Shown here: piece by piece, positions 8,344 to 17,834 of the stretch | Layout of the letters: every line of letters starts with the position of its first letter | Position numbering within the stretch: the stretch's first letter is position 1 | Assembly: GCF_946478805.1 (NCBI RefSeq) | Contig: NZ_CAMLDC010000001.1 | Coordinates: 248,001-312,000, forward strand | Reading direction: 5' to 3' | Source: an uncultured Fluviicola sp. | GTDB taxonomy: Bacteria; Bacteroidota; Bacteroidia; Flavobacteriales; Crocinitomicaceae | Length of the DNA: 64,000 nt | Position numbers and translations under genes: made by a program | The notes under the pieces: generated by a model | Seen by the model: the letters and a program-made list of their open reading frames with translations, nothing else | What the model was told of the DNA's origin: nothing | Databases searched by the model: none

Positions 8344-9068
8344 TGATACGATTCTCCATCGTAGTGCAAGATTTTCTTCTTTTCTTGCTTGTCGGTGATT
8401 TTTTCTTCGCATTCGTCTTTGATCTTTTCGTTAAATGTTACCGAGCTTCGTTCCTTAATGACCAAATTGAAATAGGTTTTACTTGTTTCAGTTTCAAATA
8501 GGATAATGGATTTCATGTTATGAAATCTGCCATTGCAATGTGTATTCCATTCGCCCGAAGACTGTTCAATAACCTGCTCTTTCATTACTTGCCGCAACGA
8601 ATTTCCTTCCTGTATAAAGAGTGAAAGCTGTACTTCAGAATACGGGTTTGCGCTACTATGTCCATAAAATTGTGCACGGATTCCGAATGCACGAATTTCC
8701 TTCGTGAGCATATATGGTGCCGTATCAACGGTAAATCCTGAAAGGAAAATAGCATCTGAAAAGATTAAATTGTCTTCCTTGTATTTTTGAATGATCTTGC
8801 CGGTTTGGTTATTGACCACCACAATTACGGCGTCGAGCGTGAAAATTCCTTCGTTTTCATTTTCGTCAATGAGATGAGGAACAACCATCACGGTTTGCGT
8901 TTTTGCATAGGGAAGCACCTTTTCGCCCCATAAATCATCCTTTAATTCCGTTTTCTTGATTCCAAGTTGTCTCAAAACACACATCTTTAGAGAGTCTGAA
9001 GAAAGCGCGGAATAGGAGTGAACCTGAAAGTTGAGCAAAAAAGAGAGAATTAGGAACGTATTTTTCAT
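8340..9068 (-). CDS. Secreted protein of unknown function
   Basis: With the ATG at 9068 the protein has 242 residues and begins with a signal peptide (MKNTFLILSFLLNFQVHSYS). A longer frame to 9179 would bury that signal and is rejected. The mature part starts with 'LKMCVLRQLGIKKTELKDD' and then has strands such as VMVVPHLIDE and LDAVIVVVNNQTGKIIQKY; it ends in a charged tail. I do not recognise the family. It is predicted to be periplasmic. It has its own terminator and stands alone between the three-gene operon and the OmpA lipoprotein. Confidence 0.55.
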   Translation of the reverse strand: MKNTFLILSFLLNFQVHSYSALSSDSLKMCVLRQLGIKKTELKDDLWGEKVLPYAKTQTVMVVPHLIDENENEGIFTLDAVIVVVNNQTGKIIQKYKEDNLIFSDAIFLSGFTVDTAPYMLTKEIRAFGIRAQFYGHSSANPYSEVQLSLFIQEGNSLRQVMKEQVIEQSSGEWNTHCNGRFHNMKSIILFETETSKTYFNLVIKERSSVTFNEKIKDECEEKITDKQEKKKILHYDGESYH

Positions 9069-9130
9069 ACCTGATTTCAAGAAAGGTTTCAGCTCAAAAA
9101 TAGCATTTTCAAAGATATGGAAAGACAAAA

Positions 9131-9175
9131 GACGTAAGACTTGATTTGCCGACAAAGGTAGATTAGTCTTACGTC
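9131..9175. repeat. Inverted repeat between OmpA and secreted-protein genes
   Basis: GACGTAAGACT (9131-9141) and its exact complement AGTCTTACGTC (9165-9175) flank a 23-base spacer. A second hairpin, TAAGTC-TTTT-GACTTA, lies at 9192-9207 and overlaps the stop of the OmpA gene. Neither has a clear U-run on the minus strand. They may be weak terminators or an operator upstream of the 9068 start. Confidence 0.4.
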
Positions 9176-9204
9176 CCAAGTATTTATATCTTAAGTCTTT
9201 TGAC

Positions 9205-10065
9205 TTACTTACCCGAACTATTCAACAAATTCATGATCTCATCCAGTTTCGGTGAAAGAATGATTTCTGTCCGACGATTTTTAGCTTTTCCTTCCGGTGT
9301 GTCATTGGATGCCTTCGGATAATATTCTCCCCGGCCTGAAGCTGTCATACGTGTTGCTGCAACACCGTATTTCTCATTCAGCATCCGTGTAATGACCGTT
9401 GCGCGTCCAACACTCAAATCCCAGTTGTCTTTGAATATTGCAGTTTTGATCGGTACATTGTCTGTATGACCCTCCACCAGGATTTGGATATCCGGGTTTT
9501 TGTTCAGTACATCAGCCAGGGCTTTCAATGCCTCAACACCTTTTGGCTCAACGGCTGTAGAACCTGACTTGAACAAGAGTTTATCAGACATAGAAACGTA
9601 AACTTTGCCATCACGGATTTCCATGGTCAGCTCGTCCGAGTTAAACCCGACCAATGCATCACGCAAAGTCTGATTCAGCTTTTTTGTCATTTCATCCTGG
9701 CGTGCAATGATTGCCTGCATTTCGCGAAGCATGCGTTCTTTGTTCTGAAGATCCTTGTCTTTGTTTTGCAGGTCGCGGTCTTTTTGGCTAAGCTCTGCCG
9801 ACTGATTTTCATTGATATTCACTTGCCCGGAAAGCCTGTTCTGAAGCGTTTTGTTGTCGGCTGTAAGTCGCTCGTTAACCGATTTTTGATCAGCGAGGGA
9901 AGTACATAGCGAATCACGCTCTGCCACAACTGCCTGAAGTCGTTTTCCTCCTTTCTTTTTATCCGGAATAGGGTCGCCACACTTATACATTGGTTTACAA
10001 GAGGACACTGCCAGCATTCCAACGGCAAGCACGCTCATCAGAATCGATTTGTTGAATACTTTCAT
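9205..10065 (-). CDS. OmpA family peptidoglycan-binding lipoprotein
   Basis: With the ATG at 10065 the protein has 286 residues and a lipoprotein signal with lipobox VSSC (Cys near residue 23). Residues about 45-150 form a coiled coil rich in Asn, Gln, Lys and Glu (repeats of 'DLQNKDKDLQNKE'). Residues about 165-275 are an OmpA domain with the peptidoglycan-contact signature EGHTDNVPI and the final NRRTEI. It is predicted to tether the outer membrane to the cell wall. An upstream ATG at 10104 is rejected because it would push the lipobox inward. Confidence 0.9.
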   Translation of the reverse strand: MKVFNKSILMSVLAVGMLAVSSCKPMYKCGDPIPDKKKGGKRLQAVVAERDSLCTSLADQKSVNERLTADNKTLQNRLSGQVNINENQSAELSQKDRDLQNKDKDLQNKERMLREMQAIIARQDEMTKKLNQTLRDALVGFNSDELTMEIRDGKVYVSMSDKLLFKSGSTAVEPKGVEALKALADVLNKNPDIQILVEGHTDNVPIKTAIFKDNWDLSVGRATVITRMLNEKYGVAATRMTASGRGEYYPKASNDTPEGKAKNRRTEIILSPKLDEIMNLLNSSGK

Positions 10066-10227
10066 AACTCTTTGTATTAAATTTAACTTTTTGTATGAAA
10101 TCAAAGAAATGAAATTCTAAAAAATGATTGGGAATTATTAGCCTTTTTTAGGATAGTTTAGATTTAATTATGATTTTGAATCGATTGATTTCAATTCACA
10201 ATTCGGCATTCGTAATTTGGAATTAAC

Positions 10228-10235
10228 TAACTTTG
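10228..10235 (+). promoter_or_regulatory. TAACTTTG -7 box just upstream of mtnD
   Basis: The exact TAnnTTTG consensus TAACTTTG ends four bases before the mtnD ATG. If used, transcription would start at or next to the ATG, giving a nearly leaderless mRNA. No convincing TTG is seen 19 bases upstream. Confidence 0.4.
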
Positions 10236-10239
10236 TTTC

Positions 10240-10779
10240 ATGGCAGTATTATCTATTCCAGATTTGAATATTACGGAACGTAATCCGGAGAAAATTCGTG
10301 AATTCATGAACGCCCGCGGTATCTTTTTTGATCAGTGGCAGGCGGATGTGGTATTTGAAGACAGTGCAAACCAGGAAGAAATCCTGGAAGCATACGAATC
10401 GAGCCTGACTCCTTTTATGCATGCCGGTGGTTATCAAACAGCAGATGTGATTACAATCAATAAACTGACGGAGAATTACGAAGCGATCCGTGCGAAGTTT
10501 TTAGCGGAACATACACATTCCGAAGATGAGATCCGTTTTTTTGTGGATGGAGAAGGACTATTCTGGTTCAACCTGGAAAATGAACCGGTTTTCAATTTGC
10601 TTTGTGAACAGGGCGACCTGATTTCCGTTCCTGCGGGGACAAAACACTGGTTTGATGCCGGTGAAACAAACCCGTTTGTAAAGGCAATCCGCATTTTTAT
10701 CGATATGAGCGGATGGGTTCCTGAGTATACCGGTTCCGAATTGGAAAAACGATTTTCTGATTTCCAGGTTTCGAAATAA
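10240..10779 (+). CDS. mtnD: Acireductone dioxygenase
   Basis: The 179-residue cupin oxidises acireductone with O2. The Fe(II) form gives the methionine precursor KMTB plus formate; the Ni form is off-pathway. The metal ligands are visible as H91 and H93 in AEHTHSEDE, E97, and H136 in GTKHWFD. The length equals the family norm. It is the third step of methionine salvage here, with mtnC 65 bases downstream and mtnA beyond, all on the same strand. Confidence 0.95.
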   Translation: MAVLSIPDLNITERNPEKIREFMNARGIFFDQWQADVVFEDSANQEEILEAYESSLTPFMHAGGYQTADVITINKLTENYEAIRAKFLAEHTHSEDEIRFFVDGEGLFWFNLENEPVFNLLCEQGDLISVPAGTKHWFDAGETNPFVKAIRIFIDMSGWVPEYTGSELEKRFSDFQVSK

Positions 10780-10844
10780 GTAACTCATTATCGCCCCGGA
10801 CGTAATTCCGCAACATTACGTCAAAGACTAAATTTTGTATTAAG

Positions 10845-11540
10845 ATGACAATCAAAAAACCCCGATTCATTCTCACCGATATTGAAGGAACAACTTCCTC
10901 CATCTCTTTTGTTGCAGAAAAATTATTTCCATATTTCCGGAACAATATTTTAGACTTGGCAGAATTGACGGACAATCCGGTGGTGAAGGAAGCATTCGCA
11001 CAAACGATCCAATTGGCAAAATCCGAAGATGGGAAAACCATTTCCACAGAACAGGAAATCTTTGATAAATTGTACGAATGGAGCGTGGAAGACCGCAAAA
11101 TAACACCTTTGAAAACCTTACAGGGAGTTCTTTGGGATAAAGGTTATCGTGAAGGAGTATTAAAAGGTCATGTTTATCCGGAAGTGGCGGCTAATCTGAA
11201 GAAATGGAAAGACCAGGGAATTGGTTTGGGTGTGTTTTCTTCCGGCTCGGTTCCTGCGCAAAAATTGATTTTCGGATATAGCATTTCAGGAGATCTGACG
11301 TCTTGTTTTTCCAATTACTTTGATACGAATACCGGCGGTAAGAGAGAATCAGAAACCTATTCTAAAATTGCCAAAGCACTTCAGTTGGAAGCTTCCGAAA
11401 TCCTTTTTCTAAGTGATATCGTTGAAGAATTGGAAGCTGCGGATTCAAAAGGCTTTCAAACAGTTCAATTGGCTCGGGAGGGAATGGCGCCTTCCTGGAA
11501 ACAGTCTGTCACTTCGTTTGACGAGATAACTTTCGAATAA
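10845..11540 (+). CDS. mtnC: Enolase-phosphatase E1
   Basis: The 231-residue HAD-superfamily enzyme enolises and dephosphorylates the diketo-methylthiopentyl phosphate to acireductone. It acts between MtnB and MtnD. The HAD motif I is in the E1-specific form TDIEGTTSS (D12, E14), motif II is in 'GVFSSGSV', and motif III/IV acidic residues are in 'LFLSDIVEELEAA'. It is a single-polypeptide bifunctional enzyme, which replaces separate MtnW and MtnX. It follows mtnD closely and is likely co-transcribed. Confidence 0.95.
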   Translation: MTIKKPRFILTDIEGTTSSISFVAEKLFPYFRNNILDLAELTDNPVVKEAFAQTIQLAKSEDGKTISTEQEIFDKLYEWSVEDRKITPLKTLQGVLWDKGYREGVLKGHVYPEVAANLKKWKDQGIGLGVFSSGSVPAQKLIFGYSISGDLTSCFSNYFDTNTGGKRESETYSKIAKALQLEASEILFLSDIVEELEAADSKGFQTVQLAREGMAPSWKQSVTSFDEITFE

Positions 11541-11659
11541 TAACAGAAGAATCAATTCTTAGTGCAGCTTACATTTTTTTAAGAAAACGGGATTTCATTT
11601 TCAGTAGCTTAGTTTTGTTCGTTTGATATTCAGATGGATAGGATTTAAACTACAGAACT

Positions 11660-12361
11660 ATGAAAAGAATACTACTTTCATTGAGCATGATTTTGCTCTG
11701 TTTTTTCGGAAACACACAACGGCTGCTTGATTTACAACTTACGATTACGACTCCTCAAAATGGTGATACTATTGAAGCCGAAACACCATTTAATTTTATT
11801 GTAAATGTCAAAAATGTAGATTCTGTTGAAAATTTGGTAGCAGCGGATTCGGTCTATTATTATTTTATCCTTTTCGGTGACACGACAATTTTTGCACAGA
11901 ATAACCAAAATCATTTGGATTATACCGGAAATTCAATTGCTCCAACACAAAGTTTTAGTATCCCAAGAGTTATAGGTTTTTCAGACCAATTTGTCGGAAT
12001 GACAGTAGATTTGTGCATTTATGTGAAACCTGAAAACGGTCAGGATCCCATCGATGACCCCAATCAATCCAATAATATGGAATGTGTCACGGTTCATGTG
12101 ATTTCCAATAATTTATCTGTTTCTACTAATGAACTTTCCACGATTAAAATAGCTCCCAATCCAGCAAATGATTATTTCAATTTAACAGGAATAGATGAGA
12201 ATTCATTTGTTTCTGTTATGGATACACAAGGAAACAGTGTGGATTTTAATCGGAATAATGAAGAGCAGATTGATTGTTCCAATTGGAAAAATGGCGTTTA
12301 TTTTATCCATATTTCGGATTCGTCAGGAAGTTCCGTCCGGCGAATGGTCGTATCCCATTAA
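11660..12361 (+). CDS. Secreted protein with T9SS sorting domain
   Basis: The 233-residue protein has a signal peptide (MKRILLSLSMILLCFFGNTQ). A beta-sandwich-like region, residues 25-145, shows 'ITTPQNGDTIEAETPFNFIVNVKNVDS', which resembles CARDB/Ig-like domains. The C terminus ('IKIAPNPANDYF', 'MDTQGN', 'NGVYFIHI', 'RRMVVSH') is a type A T9SS sorting domain. It is inserted between mtnC and mtnA, so it interrupts the salvage operon. The -7-like TAGTTTTG at 11610-11617 may give it a separate transcript. Function unknown. Confidence 0.8.
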   Translation: MKRILLSLSMILLCFFGNTQRLLDLQLTITTPQNGDTIEAETPFNFIVNVKNVDSVENLVAADSVYYYFILFGDTTIFAQNNQNHLDYTGNSIAPTQSFSIPRVIGFSDQFVGMTVDLCIYVKPENGQDPIDDPNQSNNMECVTVHVISNNLSVSTNELSTIKIAPNPANDYFNLTGIDENSFVSVMDTQGNSVDFNRNNEEQIDCSNWKNGVYFIHISDSSGSSVRRMVVSH

Positions 12362-12421
12362 ATCTTTCCGTTTCTAAATCTAAAAATAGACTCATGGTCG
12401 AGTGATTTGTCCCAAATAGAT

Positions 12422-12429
12422 TAATTTTG
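12422..12429 (+). promoter_or_regulatory. TAATTTTG -7 box upstream of mtnA
   Basis: TAATTTTG matches TAnnTTTG exactly and lies 18 bases before the mtnA ATG. The -33 region has no clear TTG at the usual spacing. A separate promoter for mtnA would fit its separation from mtnC by the T9SS cargo gene. Confidence 0.45.
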
Positions 12430-12447
12430 CATTCAGAAAAACAGTTT

Positions 12448-13512
12448 ATGAGTGCATTTAGAACCATTTGGACAACCGAAGATAAGTATGTAGAAGTGAT
12501 TGATCAACGCAAATTGCCACACGAATGGGTAGTTGAAAAATTAATCTCGTACAAGGATGCCGAACGGGCAATCAAGGATATGGTAGTTCGTGGTGCGCCG
12601 CTGATCGGTGCAACTGCTGCATATGGAATTTATTTGGCAGCGCGTGAAGGAGCGGATTTGAATGAAGCTTTCACAGATTTGCGTCTTTCCCGTCCTACAG
12701 CTGTCAACTTGTTCTGGGCTTTGGATCGCATGAAGGCAAAATTGGAAAATGCATCCGATTTGGTTCAGACGGCTTGGGAAGAAGCTGCTCAGATTGTGGA
12801 GGACGATGTGGAAACTTGTCGAATGATCGGTGTTCATGGTTTGCCATTAATCGAGGCAATTTCGAAAAAGAAAAATGGAGAAACCGTTCATATCCTGACA
12901 CATTGCAATGCCGGAATGCTGGGCTGTATTGAGTGGGGAACAATTACGTCGCCGATCTACCAGGCGTTTCAGAAAGGTATCAAGGTACACGTTTGGGTCG
13001 ACGAGACACGCCCGCGTTTACAAGGTGCGAATTTGACATGTTATGAGTTAACAAGACATGATGTTCCGCATACATTGATCGTGGATAATCAAGGCGGACA
13101 CTTGATGCAACATGGAATGGTGGATATGTGCATCGTGGGAACGGATCGTACGACAAGAGAGGGTGATGTGGCAAACAAGATTGGCACTTACCTGAAAGCT
13201 TTGGCAGCTCACGATAATCAAATTCCGTTCTATGTGGCACTTCCATCAACTACCTTGGATATGACGATCCGCAATGGTTTGAAAGAAATCCCGATCGAAC
13301 AACGGGACCAGAATGAAGTGCGCTATATCGTTGGAAAAAGTAAGACTTCCGGTCAGCTGGACGAGGTGCTGATTTGTCCGGAGACAACCGGCGCAAGCAA
13401 TTACGGCTTTGATGTAACACCGGCCCGATTAGTTTCAGGGTTGATCACCGAACGCGGAGTTTGTGAAGCGAGCGAAGCAGGATTAGTGCAATTATTCCCG
13501 GAATACAAGTAA
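12448..13512 (+). CDS. mtnA: S-methyl-5-thioribose-1-phosphate isomerase
   Basis: The 354-residue protein isomerises methylthioribose-1-phosphate to methylthioribulose-1-phosphate, the substrate of MtnB. Family motifs are RGAPLIGATAAYG near residue 50, the catalytic Cys context 'LTHCNAGMLG' near 155, and the Asp-containing GTDRTTREGDVANKIGTY near 235. The ATG at 12448 is chosen over an in-frame TTG at 12427 because the TTG lies inside the -7 box. It is the last gene of the salvage group and ends in a strong bidirectional terminator. Confidence 0.95.
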   Translation: MSAFRTIWTTEDKYVEVIDQRKLPHEWVVEKLISYKDAERAIKDMVVRGAPLIGATAAYGIYLAAREGADLNEAFTDLRLSRPTAVNLFWALDRMKAKLENASDLVQTAWEEAAQIVEDDVETCRMIGVHGLPLIEAISKKKNGETVHILTHCNAGMLGCIEWGTITSPIYQAFQKGIKVHVWVDETRPRLQGANLTCYELTRHDVPHTLIVDNQGGHLMQHGMVDMCIVGTDRTTREGDVANKIGTYLKALAAHDNQIPFYVALPSTTLDMTIRNGLKEIPIEQRDQNEVRYIVGKSKTSGQLDEVLICPETTGASNYGFDVTPARLVSGLITERGVCEASEAGLVQLFPEYK

Positions 13513-13515
13513 TTG

Positions 13516-13547
13516 AAAAAGAGTTCGTGAATGCGAACTCTTTTTTT
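13516..13547. terminator. Bidirectional terminator between mtnA and the 947-aa gene
   Basis: GAGTTCG (13521-13527) and CGAACTC (13534-13540) form a seven-base-pair stem with a six-base loop, preceded by five A and followed by seven T. It sits between convergent genes and can serve both strands. Confidence 0.85.
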
Positions 13548-16389
13548 AGTATTTGATAATTTTACGTGTGATAACTTTCTGTCCCTGTTGCAATTTCACG
13601 AAGAACAGATTTCCTTGTAAATCCGATAGGCTGACTGAATCTGTTTCTGACTTGATAGTTGCAGTTTTCAATATTCTTCCGCTACCGTCATATACTATTA
13701 CAGCAGTTTCAATCTGATTGATTCCGCTGAATTGGATTACCCCGGTTGTTGGGTTCGGGTAAACACCAATTTGTAATAAATCCTCTTCTTTAACAGATAA
13801 ATCCTCCTCAATCGGGTTGAAGTTCGTGCCGCAAGGCCCTGCATTCTGATTGTAAGCTTGTTTTATTTTTTCTGCTTTGGCAAATAGTCCCGCCAAAGGT
13901 TCCGTAAAACTTGCTGATGCGTGAGTAGAATCATAATAAACCATATAAACATAGTCGAACTCGATCGTATCTGTCTGAGTGAAAGCCCGTGATCCGTGAG
14001 AAGCGTAAATACGATAGTCTGTCGGAGGAAGTACCGGTCCTGCAGATGCGGCTGTTTGAGTTGGTGTCCAATCAAATCCGGGGTCCGTACCATCTGTTCC
14101 ATAAAATAAAGTATCACTTCCACCCGGAAATATGAACCGGGCTTTTGTCATGGTGGTGCTATTGGAAAAAATATTGCCGTTCCCACCATAAAACAATGGG
14201 GTTCCATCCGGCCAAAAACCATTGGTGATGCGTTCCCATTCATTTGCTGTTTGAGGATCAGAAATGGTTACACCACCATATGCGGAGGAAGCTAAGGTCC
14301 GTTCCAGGGTAAAATACTCGTTATCTATCGTTCCGTCGTTGAAGCCCAATCCATTGGTGCATCCGATCGGAGAAGCATCTTCCGGATTGTCTAATCCGTC
14401 CGAATCCATTTTATTTCCTCTTAATACCATAAAGCCTTGTGCAGGTAATGTATCCGCAAAACTTCCCTGCCAACCGGCTGCTTCGTCAAAGAGATCTCCG
14501 TTGTAGCAATAGGCCATACCTAATTCCACATGTGTGCCGATATAGTCGTCCGTTGGATTTCCATTATCCAAGTCTAGGAAGCTTCCGATACTGAAGCGAC
14601 TGAAATCATTTTCGCGGGAAATGTATTTTGTCTTAAAGAAAATAGTGTTGCGGTACATGTCGGAAGTATCACAATTTAGGGTATATGCGTAATTGTGTGT
14701 TTCAATTCCTCCGGGTCGCTCCAGGTTCGGATGATCGTGCCAGATTTGAAGAAAACAAGCGTCGCCATAAATGATCGGGTACTCTCCAAGCATAGGTTCG
14801 TAAATTCCATTTGAGTTCAAATCGACATAAGGTGCAATTTGAGCACTCTGACCAAGCGAGACATCCCCGTTTCCAGGCCATTCACGTATTCCATGAACCG
14901 GAATATAGGTTGCTGAATTCGATTGGATGGAATCGATATGTGCTTCGATCAATTCTTTCGTTACATAAAAACCACGGTTGTATTTACTTTCTATTACGTC
15001 ATTGAACAAGTTGTTTGTGGTATACGGGCCTACTCGTGAAAATTCGAATAATCCTCCATTCGGTTTTCCAACAGTGTCCCCGTTTTGGGTGATTCCTGTA
15101 TAGACTTGCTCGAGGTCATACGCAATCCGTTTATTTCCTCTGAATTGAGCACCACTTTCAAAAGCGTATCTGCCACTTATCACTGTGGAATTTTCACTGA
15201 ATTTCATTTCAATATCGTCCTTGGTGAATTGTGTTTGATATTCCTGCGGGTAATTGAAGTCGACTATTCCATTTTTGATTAGGTGAACAAAGGCTTGATA
15301 AGCATCTTTATCATTCCCATACATATCGAAGGTTGCCGAAGTGAATATGGAAGTTCCCAAAAAGATCTGTTGATCCTGGCGGGCTACAAATTCGTTTATA
15401 AAGCTAATACCGGGATACACCTTACTACTGATCAAATTGCATTGGTTGTCCAGGTTCTCAAACCAAAATAGGGAGCCGGTTTTCCCCAAGCGATAGAATC
15501 CGTTCGGTCTTTTGACAATCAGGTGCTGAATGTAATTCGATCCGGTAGTAAAAGATCCGGAGGTCAAAACTTGTGCGGTGGAATTTAATTTGTACCAACT
15601 TACCGCATCACAAACAAGCAGTGTGTCATTTGACATCGGTACCATATGAATACCCGAACCATTTGAACTCGCAACGGTATTTGAATTGTAATTATTTAGA
15701 CTGTTCCGAACGTATATTTTCATCGTATTCAGGTAACTCATCACGGTTAGTTCTTTCCCGCCAATTAATTCAAGTTCGGTGGATCTTTTAACGTTTACAT
15801 AGGAAGAATTACCTGCAGAAATGGTTAAAGAAGCATCAACAAGTTCCGTATAGTAAGTATTCAGGTTGGCGAAGGAAACTGAAGTTCGGTACAAACCTCC
15901 GCTTGTTTTTACCATATAAGTAACCAGTTCGTTGTTAATGCGCTGTGTTTCAACGAAACCAACCATGAATGTGTCCGGGGTTTCATAACTCTGAACAACT
16001 TGTCCGGTTGCCTTACTCACTTTAAAAAAAGAAAGGATTTGATTCGAAGTTGACCTGACCAATAAACTGAACACATACTCGGTAGGTGTTTCAAACCCGT
16101 TTGAAATATATACGGTTTTCCCGCTTGCAGAAGGAATGTTCAATGGAAAATCGGTAACTGAGAGCAAGTCTCCAAGCGAATTGATTTCGGAAATCTTTAA
16201 TTTGAAAGTGGTGGAGCTTCCGTCTTTATGCAGACTCATGAGCTTCGTATTTCCAATATCCGAATCAAGAATCTTGAGTTGTTGAATATTGAATCCATTG
16301 TAATTGTTCAAAAAAGTGCGCTTGAACTGGGCATTCGAACTAAATGTTATGGAAATGATCATGACAAGAAAAAGTAATCTTTTTTTCAT
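13546..16389 (-). CDS. Large secreted protein with T9SS sorting domain
   Basis: The 947-residue protein starts with a signal peptide (MKKRLLFLVMIISITFSSNAQF). It ends in a type A sorting domain ('VYPNPTTGVIQFSG', 'YDGSGRIL', 'LFFVKLQQG', 'RKIIKY'). Residues 25-400 look like a beta-propeller-type region (WD40-like alternation). Residues 480-870 contain acidic, Gly/Asn-rich calcium-loop-like stretches such as 'DLNSNGIYEPMLGEYP' and 'DNGNPTDDYIGTHVELGMAYCYNGD'. I know this arrangement from large flavobacterial T9SS cargo whose role is undefined. The stop overlaps the T-run of the shared terminator. Confidence 0.85.
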   Translation of the reverse strand: MKKRLLFLVMIISITFSSNAQFKRTFLNNYNGFNIQQLKILDSDIGNTKLMSLHKDGSSTTFKLKISEINSLGDLLSVTDFPLNIPSASGKTVYISNGFETPTEYVFSLLVRSTSNQILSFFKVSKATGQVVQSYETPDTFMVGFVETQRINNELVTYMVKTSGGLYRTSVSFANLNTYYTELVDASLTISAGNSSYVNVKRSTELELIGGKELTVMSYLNTMKIYVRNSLNNYNSNTVASSNGSGIHMVPMSNDTLLVCDAVSWYKLNSTAQVLTSGSFTTGSNYIQHLIVKRPNGFYRLGKTGSLFWFENLDNQCNLISSKVYPGISFINEFVARQDQQIFLGTSIFTSATFDMYGNDKDAYQAFVHLIKNGIVDFNYPQEYQTQFTKDDIEMKFSENSTVISGRYAFESGAQFRGNKRIAYDLEQVYTGITQNGDTVGKPNGGLFEFSRVGPYTTNNLFNDVIESKYNRGFYVTKELIEAHIDSIQSNSATYIPVHGIREWPGNGDVSLGQSAQIAPYVDLNSNGIYEPMLGEYPIIYGDACFLQIWHDHPNLERPGGIETHNYAYTLNCDTSDMYRNTIFFKTKYISRENDFSRFSIGSFLDLDNGNPTDDYIGTHVELGMAYCYNGDLFDEAAGWQGSFADTLPAQGFMVLRGNKMDSDGLDNPEDASPIGCTNGLGFNDGTIDNEYFTLERTLASSAYGGVTISDPQTANEWERITNGFWPDGTPLFYGGNGNIFSNSTTMTKARFIFPGGSDTLFYGTDGTDPGFDWTPTQTAASAGPVLPPTDYRIYASHGSRAFTQTDTIEFDYVYMVYYDSTHASASFTEPLAGLFAKAEKIKQAYNQNAGPCGTNFNPIEEDLSVKEEDLLQIGVYPNPTTGVIQFSGINQIETAVIVYDGSGRILKTATIKSETDSVSLSDLQGNLFFVKLQQGQKVITRKIIKY

Positions 16390-16551
16390 AGAGTAGAGAT
16401 TTAAACGGTACTGTCGTTTTCGGCAAGTTATTCAATAAATAAAGGAAAATGACAGGAATTACCTGAAGTGTATCGTTTTTTGATTAATCGGGTAAGATTT
16501 CCCTTTTATGAAATCATCTTTTTTCTTAAATTAAATAGGAAATGATGAAAT

Positions 16552-17820
16552 ATGAACGAAAAATACCTCCATTTTCTATGGAAGAACAAACGGCTTCCAT
16601 TGACCAATTTATTCACTATTGATGGCAAAAAAGTTGAAATTATCCAGGTAGGAATTCACAATTTGGATTCCGGTCCTGATTTTTTCAATGGGAAAATTGT
16701 CCTGGACGAACTGACCCATTCGGGAAATATTGAAATGCATGTGAAGTCTTCCGATTGGAATTTGCACGGACATCAATTCGACCAGGCCTATTCCAATGTC
16801 ATTCTTCATGTGGTATACGAACACGATGAACTGATTTTTGTTCAGGGAGTTCCAATTCCAACAGTGGAACTCAAACAGCTGATCGATTGGGATCACTTCA
16901 GTTGGTTCAATAAGTATTACAAAGGAACAACATCCATTCTGTGTGAGTCTCATTTGAACGAGGTTCCAAAACCGATTGTGCTGAATCAAATTGAACAAGC
17001 AGTCTTTCAACGCATGAACCGAAAAATGATAGAGATTGAGAACCAGTATCAAACCCTCAAAATGTCGTTCAAGGAAGTCTTGTTTCATGCCATTTCGAAA
17101 GCATTTGGAATGAAAGTGAACCAGCTCCCTTTCCAGGAATTAGCGATAGGAATCCCATTTGATAAGTTCATGAAGGCAAATCAGAAACAAAAAATGGCGA
17201 TTGCTTTTGGAGTAGGGGGTTTTTTAGAGGGAAACAAAGGGGGTTCCTATCAGGAAGAATTAAAAAAGGAATGGGATTTTCAACGGTACAAACTGAAGTT
17301 GGAATCGCAAAATGCCTACAGTTGGAAATTCAAAGGTTGCAGGCCTGGAGGTTTTCCAACTCAGCGCTTAGCACAGTTCGCCACCTTTGTTCATGAAATG
17401 AACTGGGATTCGGATAATTGGTATTTGCCTGCGGTGGAATTGCTGCAGATGTTGCAGGCTACGTTGATGAAACCGGCGGATGAATACTGGCTGACCCACT
17501 TTGATTTTGGGAAAGAGAAAAGAACGATATCCACAATGAGCATTGCCACAGCGAATACAATTATTATCAATAGTGTCATTCCATTCTTATGGTGGTTATC
17601 TGATCGCTTGAGTGACAATTCTTATCGAAACAAGGCATTCGAAATCCTTGAAATGCTTCCCCCGGAAAAGAATGAAAAAATAAATTCCTGGAAAAACCTG
17701 GGGGTTGTTCCCGCAAATGCCCTGGAATCCCAAGGATTGATTGAGCTTACAAACGAATTTTGCCTGAAAAAGGCTTGTTTGAAATGTGCAATTGGAAATG
17801 CGATTCTAAAAGGAATTTAA
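16552..17820 (+). CDS. DUF2851 family protein
   Basis: The 422-residue cytosolic protein matches the DUF2851 pattern: an N-terminal 'EKYLHFLWKNKRLP', a conserved 'GIHNLDSGPDFFNGKI' (residues 35-50), 'GNIEMHVKSSDWNLHGH', and 'RPGGFPTQRLAQFA' near 268. The C terminus has a Cys cluster (CLKKACLKCAIG) that could bind a metal. The family is nearly confined to Bacteroidota and has no established function; the conserved acidic and His residues suggest an enzyme. It has its own terminator. Confidence 0.85.
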   Translation: MNEKYLHFLWKNKRLPLTNLFTIDGKKVEIIQVGIHNLDSGPDFFNGKIVLDELTHSGNIEMHVKSSDWNLHGHQFDQAYSNVILHVVYEHDELIFVQGVPIPTVELKQLIDWDHFSWFNKYYKGTTSILCESHLNEVPKPIVLNQIEQAVFQRMNRKMIEIENQYQTLKMSFKEVLFHAISKAFGMKVNQLPFQELAIGIPFDKFMKANQKQKMAIAFGVGGFLEGNKGGSYQEELKKEWDFQRYKLKLESQNAYSWKFKGCRPGGFPTQRLAQFATFVHEMNWDSDNWYLPAVELLQMLQATLMKPADEYWLTHFDFGKEKRTISTMSIATANTIIINSVIPFLWWLSDRLSDNSYRNKAFEILEMLPPEKNEKINSWKNLGVVPANALESQGLIELTNEFCLKKACLKCAIGNAILKGI

Positions 17821-17834
17821 AATGTACAATTGAT

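Noticed and set aside
12362..12447. SAM or S-adenosylhomocysteine riboswitch ahead of mtn genes.
   Set aside because: The leaders of mtnB, mtnD, mtnC and mtnA are too short and show no conserved riboswitch core.
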